From: Pinibacter soli
GTDB lineage: Bacteria > Bacteroidota > Bacteroidia > Chitinophagales > Chitinophagaceae
NCBI RefSeq assembly: GCF_029961145.1
Contig: NZ_JASBRG010000001.1
Span: forward strand, 124,001-188,000
Length of the DNA stretch: 64,000 nt
Direction: 5' to 3'
Program-made: the position numbers and the translations under genes
The notes under the pieces: generated by a model
What the model was told of the DNA's origin: nothing
The model's input: only the letters and a program-made list of their open reading frames with translations
Database searches by the model: none
Shown here: positions 45,395 through 54,721 of the stretch, one piece after another
Layout: each line of letters opens with the position of its first letter
Position numbering within the stretch: the first letter of the stretch is position 1

Positions 45395-46366
45395 CTATGG
45401 AGCAGTTTTTACCACTTTTTTTACACCAAAACTTCTGTTGATGGTGAAGCCAAGTGAGAAATTACCTTGTTTGAAATCACTTGTATTTCTTGATAGCTGA
45501 GTAATATTGCTTGCTGCTGTTGTGCTGCTTACGTAGAATTGGAAAATATGTCCACCGGTATCCCAATCATAACCGAGAGATATCAGATCGGGATTGTAAT
45601 TAACCAATCCTCCTGTTTCAGTAGACAATAGATTTTTATAGCCGTTCAACTGACGGGAATATTCAAATGTCAACGCTTTTTTAGAAGTGAATTTGTATCG
45701 TCCGCCTATTCCTACAGAAAACACATTGTTAGCATCTTTTCCGCCTGCGGTTTTAGGGCCATAGTACGGAGTATAATTGTAGTGTACATAAGAAGGCGTT
45801 AACTGCAATGAAAGCTTGTCGCTGAACTTACGTGCAATCAATAGTTGATGCAGGTATGACATTCTGTTCCAAACAAAATCCTCGGGACTTGCACCTTCCG
45901 AGCAATCAATGTGCATGGTAGAAAACCAGTCGAGTGTAACAGGAATATTGTGCTCCCCGGTTTGTTGTCTCAGTAATTTTAGTTTACCCCACAGTTCATA
46001 CTGGGCCTTCCCTGTTAATGCAAGACCGACGTTACCCCAGGTTGTAGGAGAATAGTCAAGAGATAGTAGCGTATTTGCAACACCCCCGTTCAAGCCAGCG
46101 AACTCTGCAAGATTGGACCAGCCTTTGCCGTTTTCCCAAATGTTGCCAAAGTGGTGTGAGATCATGAACTGCAGGTTGCCTTTCCCAGTTATCTCAACGC
46201 TTTGCATGTTGATTACGCGGGTTGATTTAAAGGTACCTGTGGTTATGTTCTGTTTGGGTTTCGCATTATCCTCTTTCTCTAAATCTCCCAACAAGTCATC
46301 CTGTGCCATTGCTTTGAACTGCCCAAGCAGCAAGCATGCTATTATAAATAATGTTATTTTTTTCAT
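45395..46366 (-). CDS. DUF5777-like outer-membrane beta-barrel protein
   Basis: 323 residues: signal peptide (1-21), an acidic linker, then about 12 amphipathic strands (NLQFMISHHFGNIWENG, LQLTPSYVHYNYTPYYG), ending in a strand, FSLGFTINRSFG. In Bacteroidota this family is commonly encoded with YceI and c-type cytochromes, as here. It probably lets a ligand through, or docks it at, the outer membrane; none is known. Last gene of the four-gene unit. Confidence 0.8.
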   Translation of the reverse strand: MKKITLFIIACLLLGQFKAMAQDDLLGDLEKEDNAKPKQNITTGTFKSTRVINMQSVEITGKGNLQFMISHHFGNIWENGKGWSNLAEFAGLNGGVANTLLSLDYSPTTWGNVGLALTGKAQYELWGKLKLLRQQTGEHNIPVTLDWFSTMHIDCSEGASPEDFVWNRMSYLHQLLIARKFSDKLSLQLTPSYVHYNYTPYYGPKTAGGKDANNVFSVGIGGRYKFTSKKALTFEYSRQLNGYKNLLSTETGGLVNYNPDLISLGYDWDTGGHIFQFYVSSTTAASNITQLSRNTSDFKQGNFSLGFTINRSFGVKKVVKTAP

Positions 46367-46386
46367 CTGAGTAAATATTTTTAAAC

Positions 46387-46944
46387 CTATTGGTTTAGTT
46401 GAAACTTAATGGTAGCGCTAATTGGAGTTTGGTCAGCCAATTTTGGTTTTACTACCGCAGGAATGTCAATATTAAATTTGTCAGCCTGGATTGGAAAGTC
46501 GCAATAGAATGTTGCTACTTTGTTTTTCACTTCAAGCTTTACCGGAGATTTAAACGAATTAGTAACACCGTGCAATGTTATCTGACCTTCAGATGAAATG
46601 TTATAAGTGCCATCTTTAGCCAGCATGTCTTTTGTAAAACCAATCAACTTGCCTTTATAAGAAGCGTTTGGAATTTTATCTGTGTGCAGATAGTTCTCGT
46701 TAAAGTGTTCTTCCAACAGCGCATTATTAAAGTGGAAAGTTTTCATTGGCACAAGCAGTGCAACTTCAGCGGTTTCAACTTTGAGCACAGCTGTTGCTTC
46801 TTTTGAAGCTGCTGCATAGTCCTTGTGACTTTGGTCTTTGTTTGGATTGAATGTCAGGTAACCCTCTCTTGTTTTATATGTTTGAGCATTTAATACACTT
46901 GCTCCTAAAATGATTGACAATGTCAATAAAAGAATGTGTTTCAT
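46387..46944 (-). CDS. YceI-family periplasmic lipocalin-like protein
   Basis: 185 residues from the ATG at 46942-46944 (MKHILLLTLSIILGASVLNAQ); a longer upstream frame overlaps the previous gene and is rejected. The YceI fold is seen in VALLVPMKTFHFNNALLEEHF and YNISSEGQITLHGVTNSFKS. Family members bind long isoprenoid or lipid tails. It lies 20 bases before the DUF5777 gene. Confidence 0.9.
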   Translation of the reverse strand: MKHILLLTLSIILGASVLNAQTYKTREGYLTFNPNKDQSHKDYAAASKEATAVLKVETAEVALLVPMKTFHFNNALLEEHFNENYLHTDKIPNASYKGKLIGFTKDMLAKDGTYNISSEGQITLHGVTNSFKSPVKLEVKNKVATFYCDFPIQADKFNIDIPAVVKPKLADQTPISATIKFQLNQ

Positions 46945-46985
46945 AATACTGATTTTTGAGTTTATACTGTTTACAATCTGATTAG

Positions 46986-47636
46986 TTATTGAGGCATACC
47001 GGCAGACAACCATGCATTGATAGCAGCCCACGTTGAACTACCAAAAGTCAATTTCCCGCCAGGGTGTCCTGAAGCACCTTTTGAGCTTACCATGCTTGTC
47101 AGTTTGTCTTTATCTCCAACGAGTTTTGCGAAGGTTAATGTTGGCCCAAGACCACTATGACAAGAACCACCGGCACATGTGCTGCTGACCATTGACTGAA
47201 TAGTGTTTGAGTACGTAACATTGGCAGGAGTATTACCGCCACTAGGTCTATCATCCTGTGAACCTTGATTTATCCAGCTTTTTAGGACGCTTACTTCCTG
47301 TTGTGTTAGATACACATCACCACCACCCGGATGCGCACCTCCATTGATCCACGTTTCTATTAAAGAGGTTTTCCCCAGTATTGCATCATAAAGAATGGTG
47401 TCTTTTCCGTTGTAGCCACCATTAGAAAACCTTACCGCACTAGCACTACCCAATGAGGAACTCATGCCTAGTGTATTGTGGCATCCGCAGCCGCCAGACA
47501 CATATATTGGCACTACTGATTTTGTAAACGAAATGGTTGAATCCGGCAATACTATATCTGCTTTATTATTGTAGCATGAAGGTGTATACAAGGCAATACC
47601 AACCAATACTACCATCGCTATAATTAATTTTTTCAT
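46986..47636 (-). CDS. Cytochrome-c-like secreted protein with non-standard heme motifs
   Basis: 216 residues. Signal sequence with a possible lipid-anchor cysteine (TPSC21). Two domains each carry a Cys-His signature of unusual spacing: CGCH at residues 50-53 (one residue between the cysteines) and CAGGSCH at 154-160 (four between). Each is followed by an HPGG motif (His102, His191) where most mono-heme cytochromes have MPP. Known c-type maturation prefers CxxCH, so either a variant maturation exists or heme is bound by other ligands. It lies in a unit with a partner cytochrome and YceI. Confidence 0.7.
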   Translation of the reverse strand: MKKLIIAMVVLVGIALYTPSCYNNKADIVLPDSTISFTKSVVPIYVSGGCGCHNTLGMSSSLGSASAVRFSNGGYNGKDTILYDAILGKTSLIETWINGGAHPGGGDVYLTQQEVSVLKSWINQGSQDDRPSGGNTPANVTYSNTIQSMVSSTCAGGSCHSGLGPTLTFAKLVGDKDKLTSMVSSKGASGHPGGKLTFGSSTWAAINAWLSAGMPQ

Positions 47637-47661
47637 TGTGCTTGTTTGAATGTTTTATTAA

Positions 47662-48777
47662 TTATTTCCTAGTTATAGTGTTACCACCTTTGTCTTTAAA
47701 CATACCTCTGTTATTAGGACCATATTTCCAGGTGTCAGGCACATTGGGATCCATAAAATACCAGCCTTTTATGATCGCTATTTCAGATGGATTTAAGTGC
47801 CCGTCTCCATTAGACATGTTACTGGCATTTGCTTTCGTTACAGTACCATTACCACTGATGAAATAAATGGTTGAATCTATTCTTGTTAACAACGTATTTG
47901 AAATGCTGGCAAGATCAGGCAGATTCGAATATTTGTTTGTTCTTAACCCTTTTGAGTAGTTAATATCAAATAACAAGTTTGCGTATGTATTAAGCGGTCC
48001 CATCGCGGTTCCAAGTGATTTCTTTGGTTTATAGGCCGCATAGTTTAAAGTATCGGAATAGAATTTTACAACGCTATCCTGGTAAGATTTCCATACGCGA
48101 TTTATCAGTGTGTCATTTACGGCAACACAACCTGCTTTACCAAACGATATCCCTGTTATTGTATCCTGTGCCGTAAGAGTTCTTCCAAAATCTTTGTAAG
48201 TTCTCGCCCATGCACCGATTGCTACGTTTTGATTGTGGCACTGCGCAGTACAGCCCCCTGTGATCAATCTTACTGCTGTCGGTCTGTAGTCAGCCAGTGC
48301 AGGAGTTTCGTTGGCACCATTTTTAATCCAGTTGTAGATAGAAATTTTGTCTTCTGTGGAAACTGTTTTTTCAGTTGCAACAGGCGGCATTGCTTTGTTC
48401 AGGTCGTTTGTGGTAATCGCTTGCCAAAGTTTGCTGGCTTCTGGATTTCCTGGAACTACCAAACTCTTGATGTCACTGAATGTAACCAGGTTTGGTTTAA
48501 TGTTGTTATTGTGACAGTTGGCACAATTGGCTTTTATGATCGACTGAATACCGGTTGTGATAATGCTGTCATTAATAGACTTCGCAGAAGAGATACTCAG
48601 AACCGTTGTGTCATAAAATGGCGAAAAAATCGTAGAGTCAATGTCTGAGGACGCCAACCCTCTAAAAATAGAAGATGCATTCTTGCCTTCCTTTTTGCAC
48701 TGCACCGCCACTATTGATATTAGCACAGCGCACAGCATAAAGGCCAGTGTTTTGATTGTAATTAAATGTCGTTTCAT
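47662..48777 (-). CDS. Cytochrome-c-like lipoprotein, mixed CxxCH and CxxxCH motifs
   Basis: 371 residues from the ATG at 48775-48777 (MKRHLITIKTLAFMLCAVLI). Probable lipobox IVAVQC27. The first site is canonical: CANCH (85-89) with MPP at 130-132. The second is CTAQCH (176-181), three residues between the cysteines. A lone Cys217 follows. The fold around KLWQAITTNDLNKAMPPV resembles cytochromes of electron-transfer lipoproteins in this phylum. First gene of the unit with the second cytochrome, YceI and the barrel. Confidence 0.75.
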   Translation of the reverse strand: MKRHLITIKTLAFMLCAVLISIVAVQCKKEGKNASSIFRGLASSDIDSTIFSPFYDTTVLSISSAKSINDSIITTGIQSIIKANCANCHNNNIKPNLVTFSDIKSLVVPGNPEASKLWQAITTNDLNKAMPPVATEKTVSTEDKISIYNWIKNGANETPALADYRPTAVRLITGGCTAQCHNQNVAIGAWARTYKDFGRTLTAQDTITGISFGKAGCVAVNDTLINRVWKSYQDSVVKFYSDTLNYAAYKPKKSLGTAMGPLNTYANLLFDINYSKGLRTNKYSNLPDLASISNTLLTRIDSTIYFISGNGTVTKANASNMSNGDGHLNPSEIAIIKGWYFMDPNVPDTWKYGPNNRGMFKDKGGNTITRK

Positions 48778-49041
48778 TTTGCTTAAAGATTGAGATGTAT
48801 GAAAGCGATAATGCCTTTCCAAGCAGCAAGCGTTATTAGCGTGAACTTGTTATGACAAAACTATGACGGTGAAGAACGGTTTTTCATGACAACCATTTTC
48901 CAAAAAAATGATTGTGGACGTATAAACGAAGCCCAAAACCCTGACTATTGTTATCTATTAGAATGAGTACTATTATAAAATCTTAGAAATGCTGCATATA
49001 CTTTTGAGTCAGATTTATTAACGAAAAATCATCGAACCGTT

Positions 49042-49440
49042 ATGAATAAGAAAAAATTTTTACTCCTTGTTTTGGCGATGGGTATCGCAGTTGGCAGCTG
49101 GGCCACATGGTATGTTTTCTTTAAACCACACAGAAATGTGGGTGCAGAAAAAGCTAAATACGACGTCACATCAACTACACTTTCAGGCGAATTCAAAACC
49201 GATACAGCAATAGCATTGAAAAAGTATATCAACCAGGCTGTACTGATTGAGGGAAAGGTTACAAATGTGGATGGAATCACTGTTTCGCTGAATAATATCG
49301 CATGCAATATTGATTCAACAGATGTTGCTAAAATAAGCGGCATTAAAGCTGGTGACAATATTAAGGTACAAGGCTTGCTGGTGGGCTACAATGATTTAAT
49401 GGAAGAAGTAAATATCGCAGAATGCGTTATTAAAAAATAA
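49042..49440 (+). CDS. Membrane-anchored OB-fold protein (tRNA_anti-like)
   Basis: 132 residues. N-terminal membrane helix (6-28), then an OB-fold: LKKYINQAVLIEGKVTNVDG, TVSLNNIACNID and AGDNIKVQGLLVGYND. Such small exported OB-fold proteins resemble the tRNA_anti-like family but need not bind nucleic acid. Followed by a terminator hairpin. Function unknown. Confidence 0.75.
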   Translation: MNKKKFLLLVLAMGIAVGSWATWYVFFKPHRNVGAEKAKYDVTSTTLSGEFKTDTAIALKKYINQAVLIEGKVTNVDGITVSLNNIACNIDSTDVAKISGIKAGDNIKVQGLLVGYNDLMEEVNIAECVIKK

Positions 49441-49466
49441 ATTGTATTGTTTTTAAGGTTTGATTA

Positions 49467-49505
49467 AAACGGTCCCGTTCACAAATGATCGGGACGTTTT
49501 TTTAT
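49467..49505 (+). terminator. Terminator between OB-fold gene and histone-tail-like gene
   Basis: ACGGTCCCG faces CGGGACGT across an ACAAATGAT-type loop, followed by a run of seven T. Confidence 0.85.
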
Positions 49506-50108
49506 TTAGAAATCGTACACAAGGCTCACTCCACGCACTGTCAGTTTCGAACCACCCGGAAAATCTCCTGTTCCGGGAATATTTATGTAATGTAAAAATC
49601 TATCCTGAATTACTCCCGCGTTTGGAAATGTGGTGTCTGTCACCGATAAATAATTATCCGGAGGCAATGTACCCGGAGGCAAATTAATGAACGACATTTC
49701 AATTTCACCGGACGGTGAATGCCTGTCTGCATGCTTACGCAAAAAGAAAGCGATCACTGTATTGGCAGTAGTATTCATGTAGTGAATAGAAATAGATTTC
49801 AATATCGCTCCCACCGGAATTGGTAACGCTACACTAAGATCGCCTCCCGCAACAGCTGCGCATCTGCCATCCTGGAAATGATCAATGTAACCGGTCGCAC
49901 TATTGAGCGGGAAAAATGCAGCACTTTCAATGTAGACTGTGTGCCGTTTCTTTAAAACTTTGTCCATAATTCCTTTAGCAGGAGTTGTCTTGGGAGCAGT
50001 TTTTTTTGCTGCTTTTTTTGCGGGTACATTTTTTTTAGCGGGAGCTTTCCTGATTGCTTTTTTAACGGCGCTCTTCTTTGGAGCGGCCTTCTTTTTTGTT
50101 GACGCCAT
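49506..50108 (-). CDS. Lys/Ala-rich histone-H1-like N-tail fused to a beta-domain
   Basis: 200 residues. Residues 1-57 are almost only Lys, Ala, Pro and Thr (KKAAPKKSAVKKAIRKAPAK), like the DNA-binding tails of bacterial H1-type proteins. Residues 58-200 form a predicted beta-sandwich with no lysine-rich character (HTVYIESAAFFPLN; LTVRGVSLVYDF). No signal peptide, so cytoplasmic. The fusion is unusual: it may tether the beta domain to DNA or another polyanion. Divergent from the papain-family protease gene. Family not recognised. Confidence 0.7.
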   Translation of the reverse strand: MASTKKKAAPKKSAVKKAIRKAPAKKNVPAKKAAKKTAPKTTPAKGIMDKVLKKRHTVYIESAAFFPLNSATGYIDHFQDGRCAAVAGGDLSVALPIPVGAILKSISIHYMNTTANTVIAFFLRKHADRHSPSGEIEMSFINLPPGTLPPDNYLSVTDTTFPNAGVIQDRFLHYINIPGTGDFPGGSKLTVRGVSLVYDF

Positions 50109-50255
50109 AGAATAAGTTTTTTAGTCTACTAAAAGGTTTAAGCATTAAGATAGACATATATTTTCGCTAATTAAAACTCTTGGCTTTATTGACATGTTAA
50201 AGGAAAAATTTCTACCTTTCTTTACACTTATTATTTACCAAAAAAGAATACAGTT

Positions 50256-51887
50256 ATGCCAATCCGAATGACAGATGATCAACCGGAAGAACAATATAAT
50301 GACGACAATAGTGGCGGCGGCGGCCGTGGTGGCGGAGGCTTTGGAGGAGGAGGTGGTGGATTGCTGGCATTGTTGCCTTTATTGTTAAGCTTATTCAGAG
50401 GAAAAAGAATTTTTCTTTTGATCCTTATTCTTATAGGCGGCTATTTCCTTTTGGGGCGCGGAAGTGGCTGCGGCATTGGTGGTGGAGCCGTTACAAACCA
50501 AATTGCAAATGGTCTTGCGACCGGCGGCTTCCTCGATCCAAAGCAATTTGAAAAGGCAAATATTTATGAATCATTGGATGATGACGATGGCAAGAATCCA
50601 CTGCCGGAAAGCTCCAATCTTCAAAAATTTGCACCTACAGTTGGCGACCAGGGAAAGCAAGGCAGCTGCGTGGCGTGGAGCAGTGCCTATGCAGCAAGAA
50701 GTATTCTCGAATCTGCCAGAACCGGCCAATCCGGCGACGCTGTAAAATTCAGCCCCGCTTTTTTATACAATCAAATCGGACTCGATAATTGCGAAGGCTC
50801 ATATATTATCCGCGCAATGGAATTTATGACGCAAAGAGGGGCCGTTCCTTACGACCAATTTCCTTATACGGATCAAAACTGTAGTAAACAACCGTCTCAA
50901 CAACAAATGCAGGATGCTTCTCAATTCAAAATGAGAGGATTTAACAGGCTCTCTTTGGGTGATAGGAATGACGTGATTGACCTCCGTGCCATTAAAGAAA
51001 ATTTATCACAAGGTGCGCCAGTTGTTATCGGAATGATGGTGGGCGAAAGTTACATGCAGGACATGAAAGGAAAAGACCTGTGGACACCTGCGCCGGGAGA
51101 TCAGCAAATGAACGGATTTGGCGGCCACGCCCAGTGTGTGGTGGGTTATGACGATAAAAAATATGGCGGTTCTTTTTTGATCATGAACAGCTGGGGACCT
51201 GAGTGGGGAAATAATGGCTTCGCATGGGTACGCTATGGCGATTTCAAATATTTCGTCCGTGAAGCTTACGGACTTGAACCGATGCAAAAAGTTGGCGCCG
51301 CCGCAAACGAGCCGCTCACCTGCGAAGTGGGTCTCGTAGAAGTTCAGTATGACAACAACCAGAAACGCACGATCGCAAGAGGTTATATTCCTTTAAAGTT
51401 AAACGGCGGCAATACATTTGAAACCGTTTCTCCATTAAAAAGAGCGGGGACGCGTTTTAAAATGGAAGTGAAAAACAGCACCGAATGTTATATCTATGTT
51501 TTCGGAAAAGAAACAGATGGCACTTCCTACACATTATTTCCTTACCCCAAAAAAGACGATCCTACAAAAACGAAATACTCTCCATTCTGCGGAATCGCCG
51601 GATATCGTTTGTTTCCAAAAGATAAAAGCATGCAACCTGACAGCATTGGCACAAAAGATATCATGGCTGTTGTAGTAAGTAAAAAAGAATTGAACTGGAA
51701 CCAACTGAATGCAAGCATTGCCCAAAACCCTTCACAGGACTACGGTGCGAGATTATCGAAAGCATTGGGATCTGCGCTTGTACAAAATGTAAGGTTCCAG
51801 CAATCATCGAAAGGCAATATTGCATTTTCGGTACCTGCGACAGATAACCAGGTGGTTGCGTGCGTGGTGGAGATCGATAAGCAATAA
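50256..51887 (+). CDS. Membrane-tethered C1 (papain) family peptidase with DUF4384-like C-terminus
   Basis: 543 residues. A Gly-rich cytoplasmic N-tail (19-36), hydrophobic segments at 36-47 and 52-67, a papain-like domain (125-340) with Gln132, Cys138 (KQGSCVAWSS), His291 (GGHAQCVVGY) and Asn311 (MNSWGPEWG), and a C-terminal domain from about 350 (ECYIYVFGKETDGTSYTLFP) resembling DUF4384. There is no propeptide of the usual length. The catalytic domain should face the periplasm if the helix count is odd; topology is uncertain. Substrate unknown. Confidence 0.88.
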   Translation: MPIRMTDDQPEEQYNDDNSGGGGRGGGGFGGGGGGLLALLPLLLSLFRGKRIFLLILILIGGYFLLGRGSGCGIGGGAVTNQIANGLATGGFLDPKQFEKANIYESLDDDDGKNPLPESSNLQKFAPTVGDQGKQGSCVAWSSAYAARSILESARTGQSGDAVKFSPAFLYNQIGLDNCEGSYIIRAMEFMTQRGAVPYDQFPYTDQNCSKQPSQQQMQDASQFKMRGFNRLSLGDRNDVIDLRAIKENLSQGAPVVIGMMVGESYMQDMKGKDLWTPAPGDQQMNGFGGHAQCVVGYDDKKYGGSFLIMNSWGPEWGNNGFAWVRYGDFKYFVREAYGLEPMQKVGAAANEPLTCEVGLVEVQYDNNQKRTIARGYIPLKLNGGNTFETVSPLKRAGTRFKMEVKNSTECYIYVFGKETDGTSYTLFPYPKKDDPTKTKYSPFCGIAGYRLFPKDKSMQPDSIGTKDIMAVVVSKKELNWNQLNASIAQNPSQDYGARLSKALGSALVQNVRFQQSSKGNIAFSVPATDNQVVACVVEIDKQ

Positions 51888-52079
51888 AAATACAGGAACG
51901 CCCGCCTGAATGACTTTAGTCGGGCAGGCAGATTGTCATGATCGTCCAGATTTGTTATGATTTTTTGATTTGAGGTTTAAGGTTAACAGACAGTTGCTCC
52001 CTTTAATTTCAAATCATAATAAATCAGAAAATCTTGATAATCTGCGTTCCCTTCGCGTTCTTATTTTAACTTAGGAGGT

Positions 52080-52574
52080 ATGAAACGACTTACCTTTATT
52101 ATCATTATTTGTCTTTTAGGTTCATCATTTGCCTTTGCCCAGGATTCGACTTTCAATATCTACAAACCATCTGAAAATGCAGTGCTTGCTTTGAACAAAG
52201 CCATCAAGCAGGCTAAAGAAGAAAAGAAACACGTATTCGTACAAATAGGTGGTAACTGGTGCGTTTGGTGCGCTAGATTTTACAAGTTCACTACAACGGA
52301 TGCGCAGATAGATTCACTTATCAAAGCAGACTATGTCGTATATCATTTAAACTACAGCAAGGAAAATAAAAACAGTCAAATGCTGGAAAAACTGGGCTAT
52401 CCGCAACGATTCGGTTTCCCGGTGTTTGTAATTTTGGCTGAAAATGGGGAGCGCCTAAATACGCAAAATTCGGAGTACCTTGAGCAGGGACACTCCTACA
52501 ATAAAACGAAAGTGATGGAGTTTCTTCAAAACTGGAATGTAAAAGCTCTCGATCCGAATCAATACAAATATTAG
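52080..52574 (+). CDS. Exported thioredoxin-like protein
   Basis: 164 residues: signal peptide (1-20, FAFAQ), then a thioredoxin fold with active site CVWC (61-64) and cis-proline in FGFPVFVIL. The linker DSTFNIYKPSENAVLALNKA is typical of DUF255/thiol-disulfide relatives in Bacteroidota. AGGAGG (52073-52078) lies only one base before the ATG, too close for a standard SD. Confidence 0.9.
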   Translation: MKRLTFIIIICLLGSSFAFAQDSTFNIYKPSENAVLALNKAIKQAKEEKKHVFVQIGGNWCVWCARFYKFTTTDAQIDSLIKADYVVYHLNYSKENKNSQMLEKLGYPQRFGFPVFVILAENGERLNTQNSEYLEQGHSYNKTKVMEFLQNWNVKALDPNQYKY

Positions 52575-52621
52575 CGAGAAAGCATACTCAAAAACTGGAA
52601 CTCATAACTCACAACTTGCCT

Positions 52622-53110
52622 ATGCCAAATGAAAATAAGTTTCTCCAACTCGTAAACAATTCGTTTAAGTACAGGCTTTTTCTTTTATCGAATTTACCCG
52701 CTGCTTATTTCAGCGGTGTTCGTGTAAAGCACGCGGATGAAGCATCTTGCATGGTTACGGTTCCTTTCAAATGGTTTTCAAAAAATCCGTTCAGGTCAAC
52801 CTATTTTGCCTGCCTCAGCATGGCTGGAGAACTGAGCACAGGTGTATTGGCAATGGCACATTGTTATCAATCTGATCCTGCTGTTTCTATGTTGGTAAGA
52901 AACATGGAAGCGAGTTTTACAAAAAAGGCAACCGGCATAACGACCTTCACTTGCAATGACGGTGAAGCAATTAAAAACATTGTTGCCAAAGCAAAACAAT
53001 CTGGTGAAGGAGAAACATTGAAGGTGAAATCAACAGGCGTAAATGAAGCCGGAGAAGTAGTTGCGGAGTTTTATATTACATGGGGATTTAAAGTCAAAAT
53101 GCAAAAGTAA
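52622..53110 (+). CDS. DUF4442 hotdog-fold protein
   Basis: 162 residues from the ATG at 52622. The hotdog segment PFKWFSKNPFRSTYFACLSM with AGELSTGVLAMAHC matches DUF4442, a family related to acyl-CoA thioesterases. No signal peptide. Substrate unknown. It sits 66 bases before the metallo-hydrolase gene on the same strand. Confidence 0.82.
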   Translation: MPNENKFLQLVNNSFKYRLFLLSNLPAAYFSGVRVKHADEASCMVTVPFKWFSKNPFRSTYFACLSMAGELSTGVLAMAHCYQSDPAVSMLVRNMEASFTKKATGITTFTCNDGEAIKNIVAKAKQSGEGETLKVKSTGVNEAGEVVAEFYITWGFKVKMQK

Positions 53111-53176
53111 AAATTCAAAAAGGATGCAACTGTTGACTTTGATTTTTCACTTTTTTACTATTAAAAATTTGCTTTT

Positions 53177-54580
53177 ATGAAAATAGCATTCCACGGCGCG
53201 GCCAGAACAGTTACGGGTTCTAAACATTTATTGACACTTAAGAACGGGAAAAAATATTTGCTGGATTGCGGTATGTTTCAGGGTATGGGCAATCAGACAG
53301 ATGCGCTCAACCGCACATGGGGCTTCGATCCTGCGGAGGTAAATTACTTAATTCTTTCTCATGCCCACATCGATCACAGCGGCCTGATTCCAAAGCTTGT
53401 TAAAGACGGTTTTCGCGGAAAAATTTTCTGCACACCTGCGACAAGAGAATTGTCGCAAGTGCTATTACTTGATTCGGGCGAGATCCAGGAGGATGATGTA
53501 AAGTATGCAAACAAAGTGCGTGCATCGCAAGGTGCGCCTTATTTACAGCCGCTGTATACAATAGAGGATGCAAAGAACAGTTTCAAGTATTTTAATGAAG
53601 TAGATTATGATCAATGGTTCCGCATTGATGAAGATGTTGAAGTGATGTATACAGATGCCGGTCACATCATAGGCAGCGCTGCCGTGCATTTGCGCATACA
53701 GGAGAATGGCAAAAGCAGCCGTCTTTCTTTTAGCGGCGACGTAGGAAGATATCGCGATGCGATCCTGCGGTCACCGGAGGACTTCCCCCAAACAGACTAT
53801 ATGATCATAGAATCCACGTACGGCAATAGTTTGCACGATATGGAAATCACTACGCCTGATCAATTGCTACATTGGATCGAAAGAACATGTCTGCAGAAAA
53901 AAGGCAAACTGATCATGCCTGCGTTCAGTGTTGGTCGTACACAGGAGATTCTTTATTATCTTAACCAGCTTGAAATAGAAAGGCGCCTTCCCGATCTGGA
54001 CTACTACGTTGATAGTCCGTTAAGCATTGAAGCAACAGAAGTGGTGAAACGCTATTCCCGCTATTTCAATAAAACAATACAGGATTTGTTGAAAACGGAT
54101 AATGATCCATTTGGTTTCAAAGGATTAAAATATATTAAATCAGTTGAAGAATCAAAGCAACTTAACTTCCGTAAAGATCCTTGCGTTATCATTTCGGCAA
54201 GCGGCATGGCCGATGCAGGAAGGGTGAAGCACCACATCAGCAATAACATTGAGAATAGCCGCAACACGATTTTAATGACAGGTTATTGCGAACCAAACTC
54301 ATTAGGCGGTCGATTATTAGCCGGCAAAAAAGAGGTTTCCATTTTTGGTGTGGAACACGAAGTACATGCTGAGATCGGCGCTGTAAAAAGCATGAGTGCA
54401 CATGGCGACTATGAAGATCTTTCACAGTTCCTTGCATGCCAGGATGCCAGGCAGGTGAAAAAATTATTCATCGTTCACGGTGAATATGATGTACAACAAC
54501 ATTTCAAACAAAGACTGATAAAAAAAGGATTTCTGGATATAGAGATTCCGGAAATGCATTATGAGGTAGGGCTGGGATAA
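53177..54580 (+). CDS. Beta-CASP metallo-beta-lactamase-fold RNA hydrolase
   Basis: 467 residues, CPSF73/YSH1-like. The metal ligands are in SHAHIDHSG (His62, His64, Asp66, His67), DAGHIIGSA and SFSGDVGRY. The beta-CASP insert has PAFSVGRTQEILYYL and ISASGMADAGRVKHH, and the last motif is SAHGDYEDL. Family members cleave RNA as endo- or 5'-exonucleases. The stop is followed by a palindromic array. Confidence 0.92.
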   Translation: MKIAFHGAARTVTGSKHLLTLKNGKKYLLDCGMFQGMGNQTDALNRTWGFDPAEVNYLILSHAHIDHSGLIPKLVKDGFRGKIFCTPATRELSQVLLLDSGEIQEDDVKYANKVRASQGAPYLQPLYTIEDAKNSFKYFNEVDYDQWFRIDEDVEVMYTDAGHIIGSAAVHLRIQENGKSSRLSFSGDVGRYRDAILRSPEDFPQTDYMIIESTYGNSLHDMEITTPDQLLHWIERTCLQKKGKLIMPAFSVGRTQEILYYLNQLEIERRLPDLDYYVDSPLSIEATEVVKRYSRYFNKTIQDLLKTDNDPFGFKGLKYIKSVEESKQLNFRKDPCVIISASGMADAGRVKHHISNNIENSRNTILMTGYCEPNSLGGRLLAGKKEVSIFGVEHEVHAEIGAVKSMSAHGDYEDLSQFLACQDARQVKKLFIVHGEYDVQQHFKQRLIKKGFLDIEIPEMHYEVGLG

Positions 54581-54582
54581 GA

Positions 54583-54721
54583 CTGGATAACTGATTAACT
54601 GAATAACCGAAGGGTTGAAATTTCGAAATGCATTTCGATTTTCAACCCCTCAGTTATTTTATCGTGGGCAAATACAATTCGCCCAAACCATTTTCAACTT
54701 TCAATTCTCAATTCTCAATTA
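54583..54721. repeat. Palindromic junction of two array families
   Basis: 54583-54611 (ACTGGATAACTGATTAACTG and so on) and 54640-54660 (CCCCTCAGTTATTTTA) form an outer family-B palindrome around a hairpin with the perfect core TCGAAATGCATTTCGA (54621-54636). 54688-54721 is a family-A arm (CCATTTTCAACTTTC, then TTCTCAATTCTC) that begins, on the minus strand, with the TAA stop of the next gene. Confidence 0.8.
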
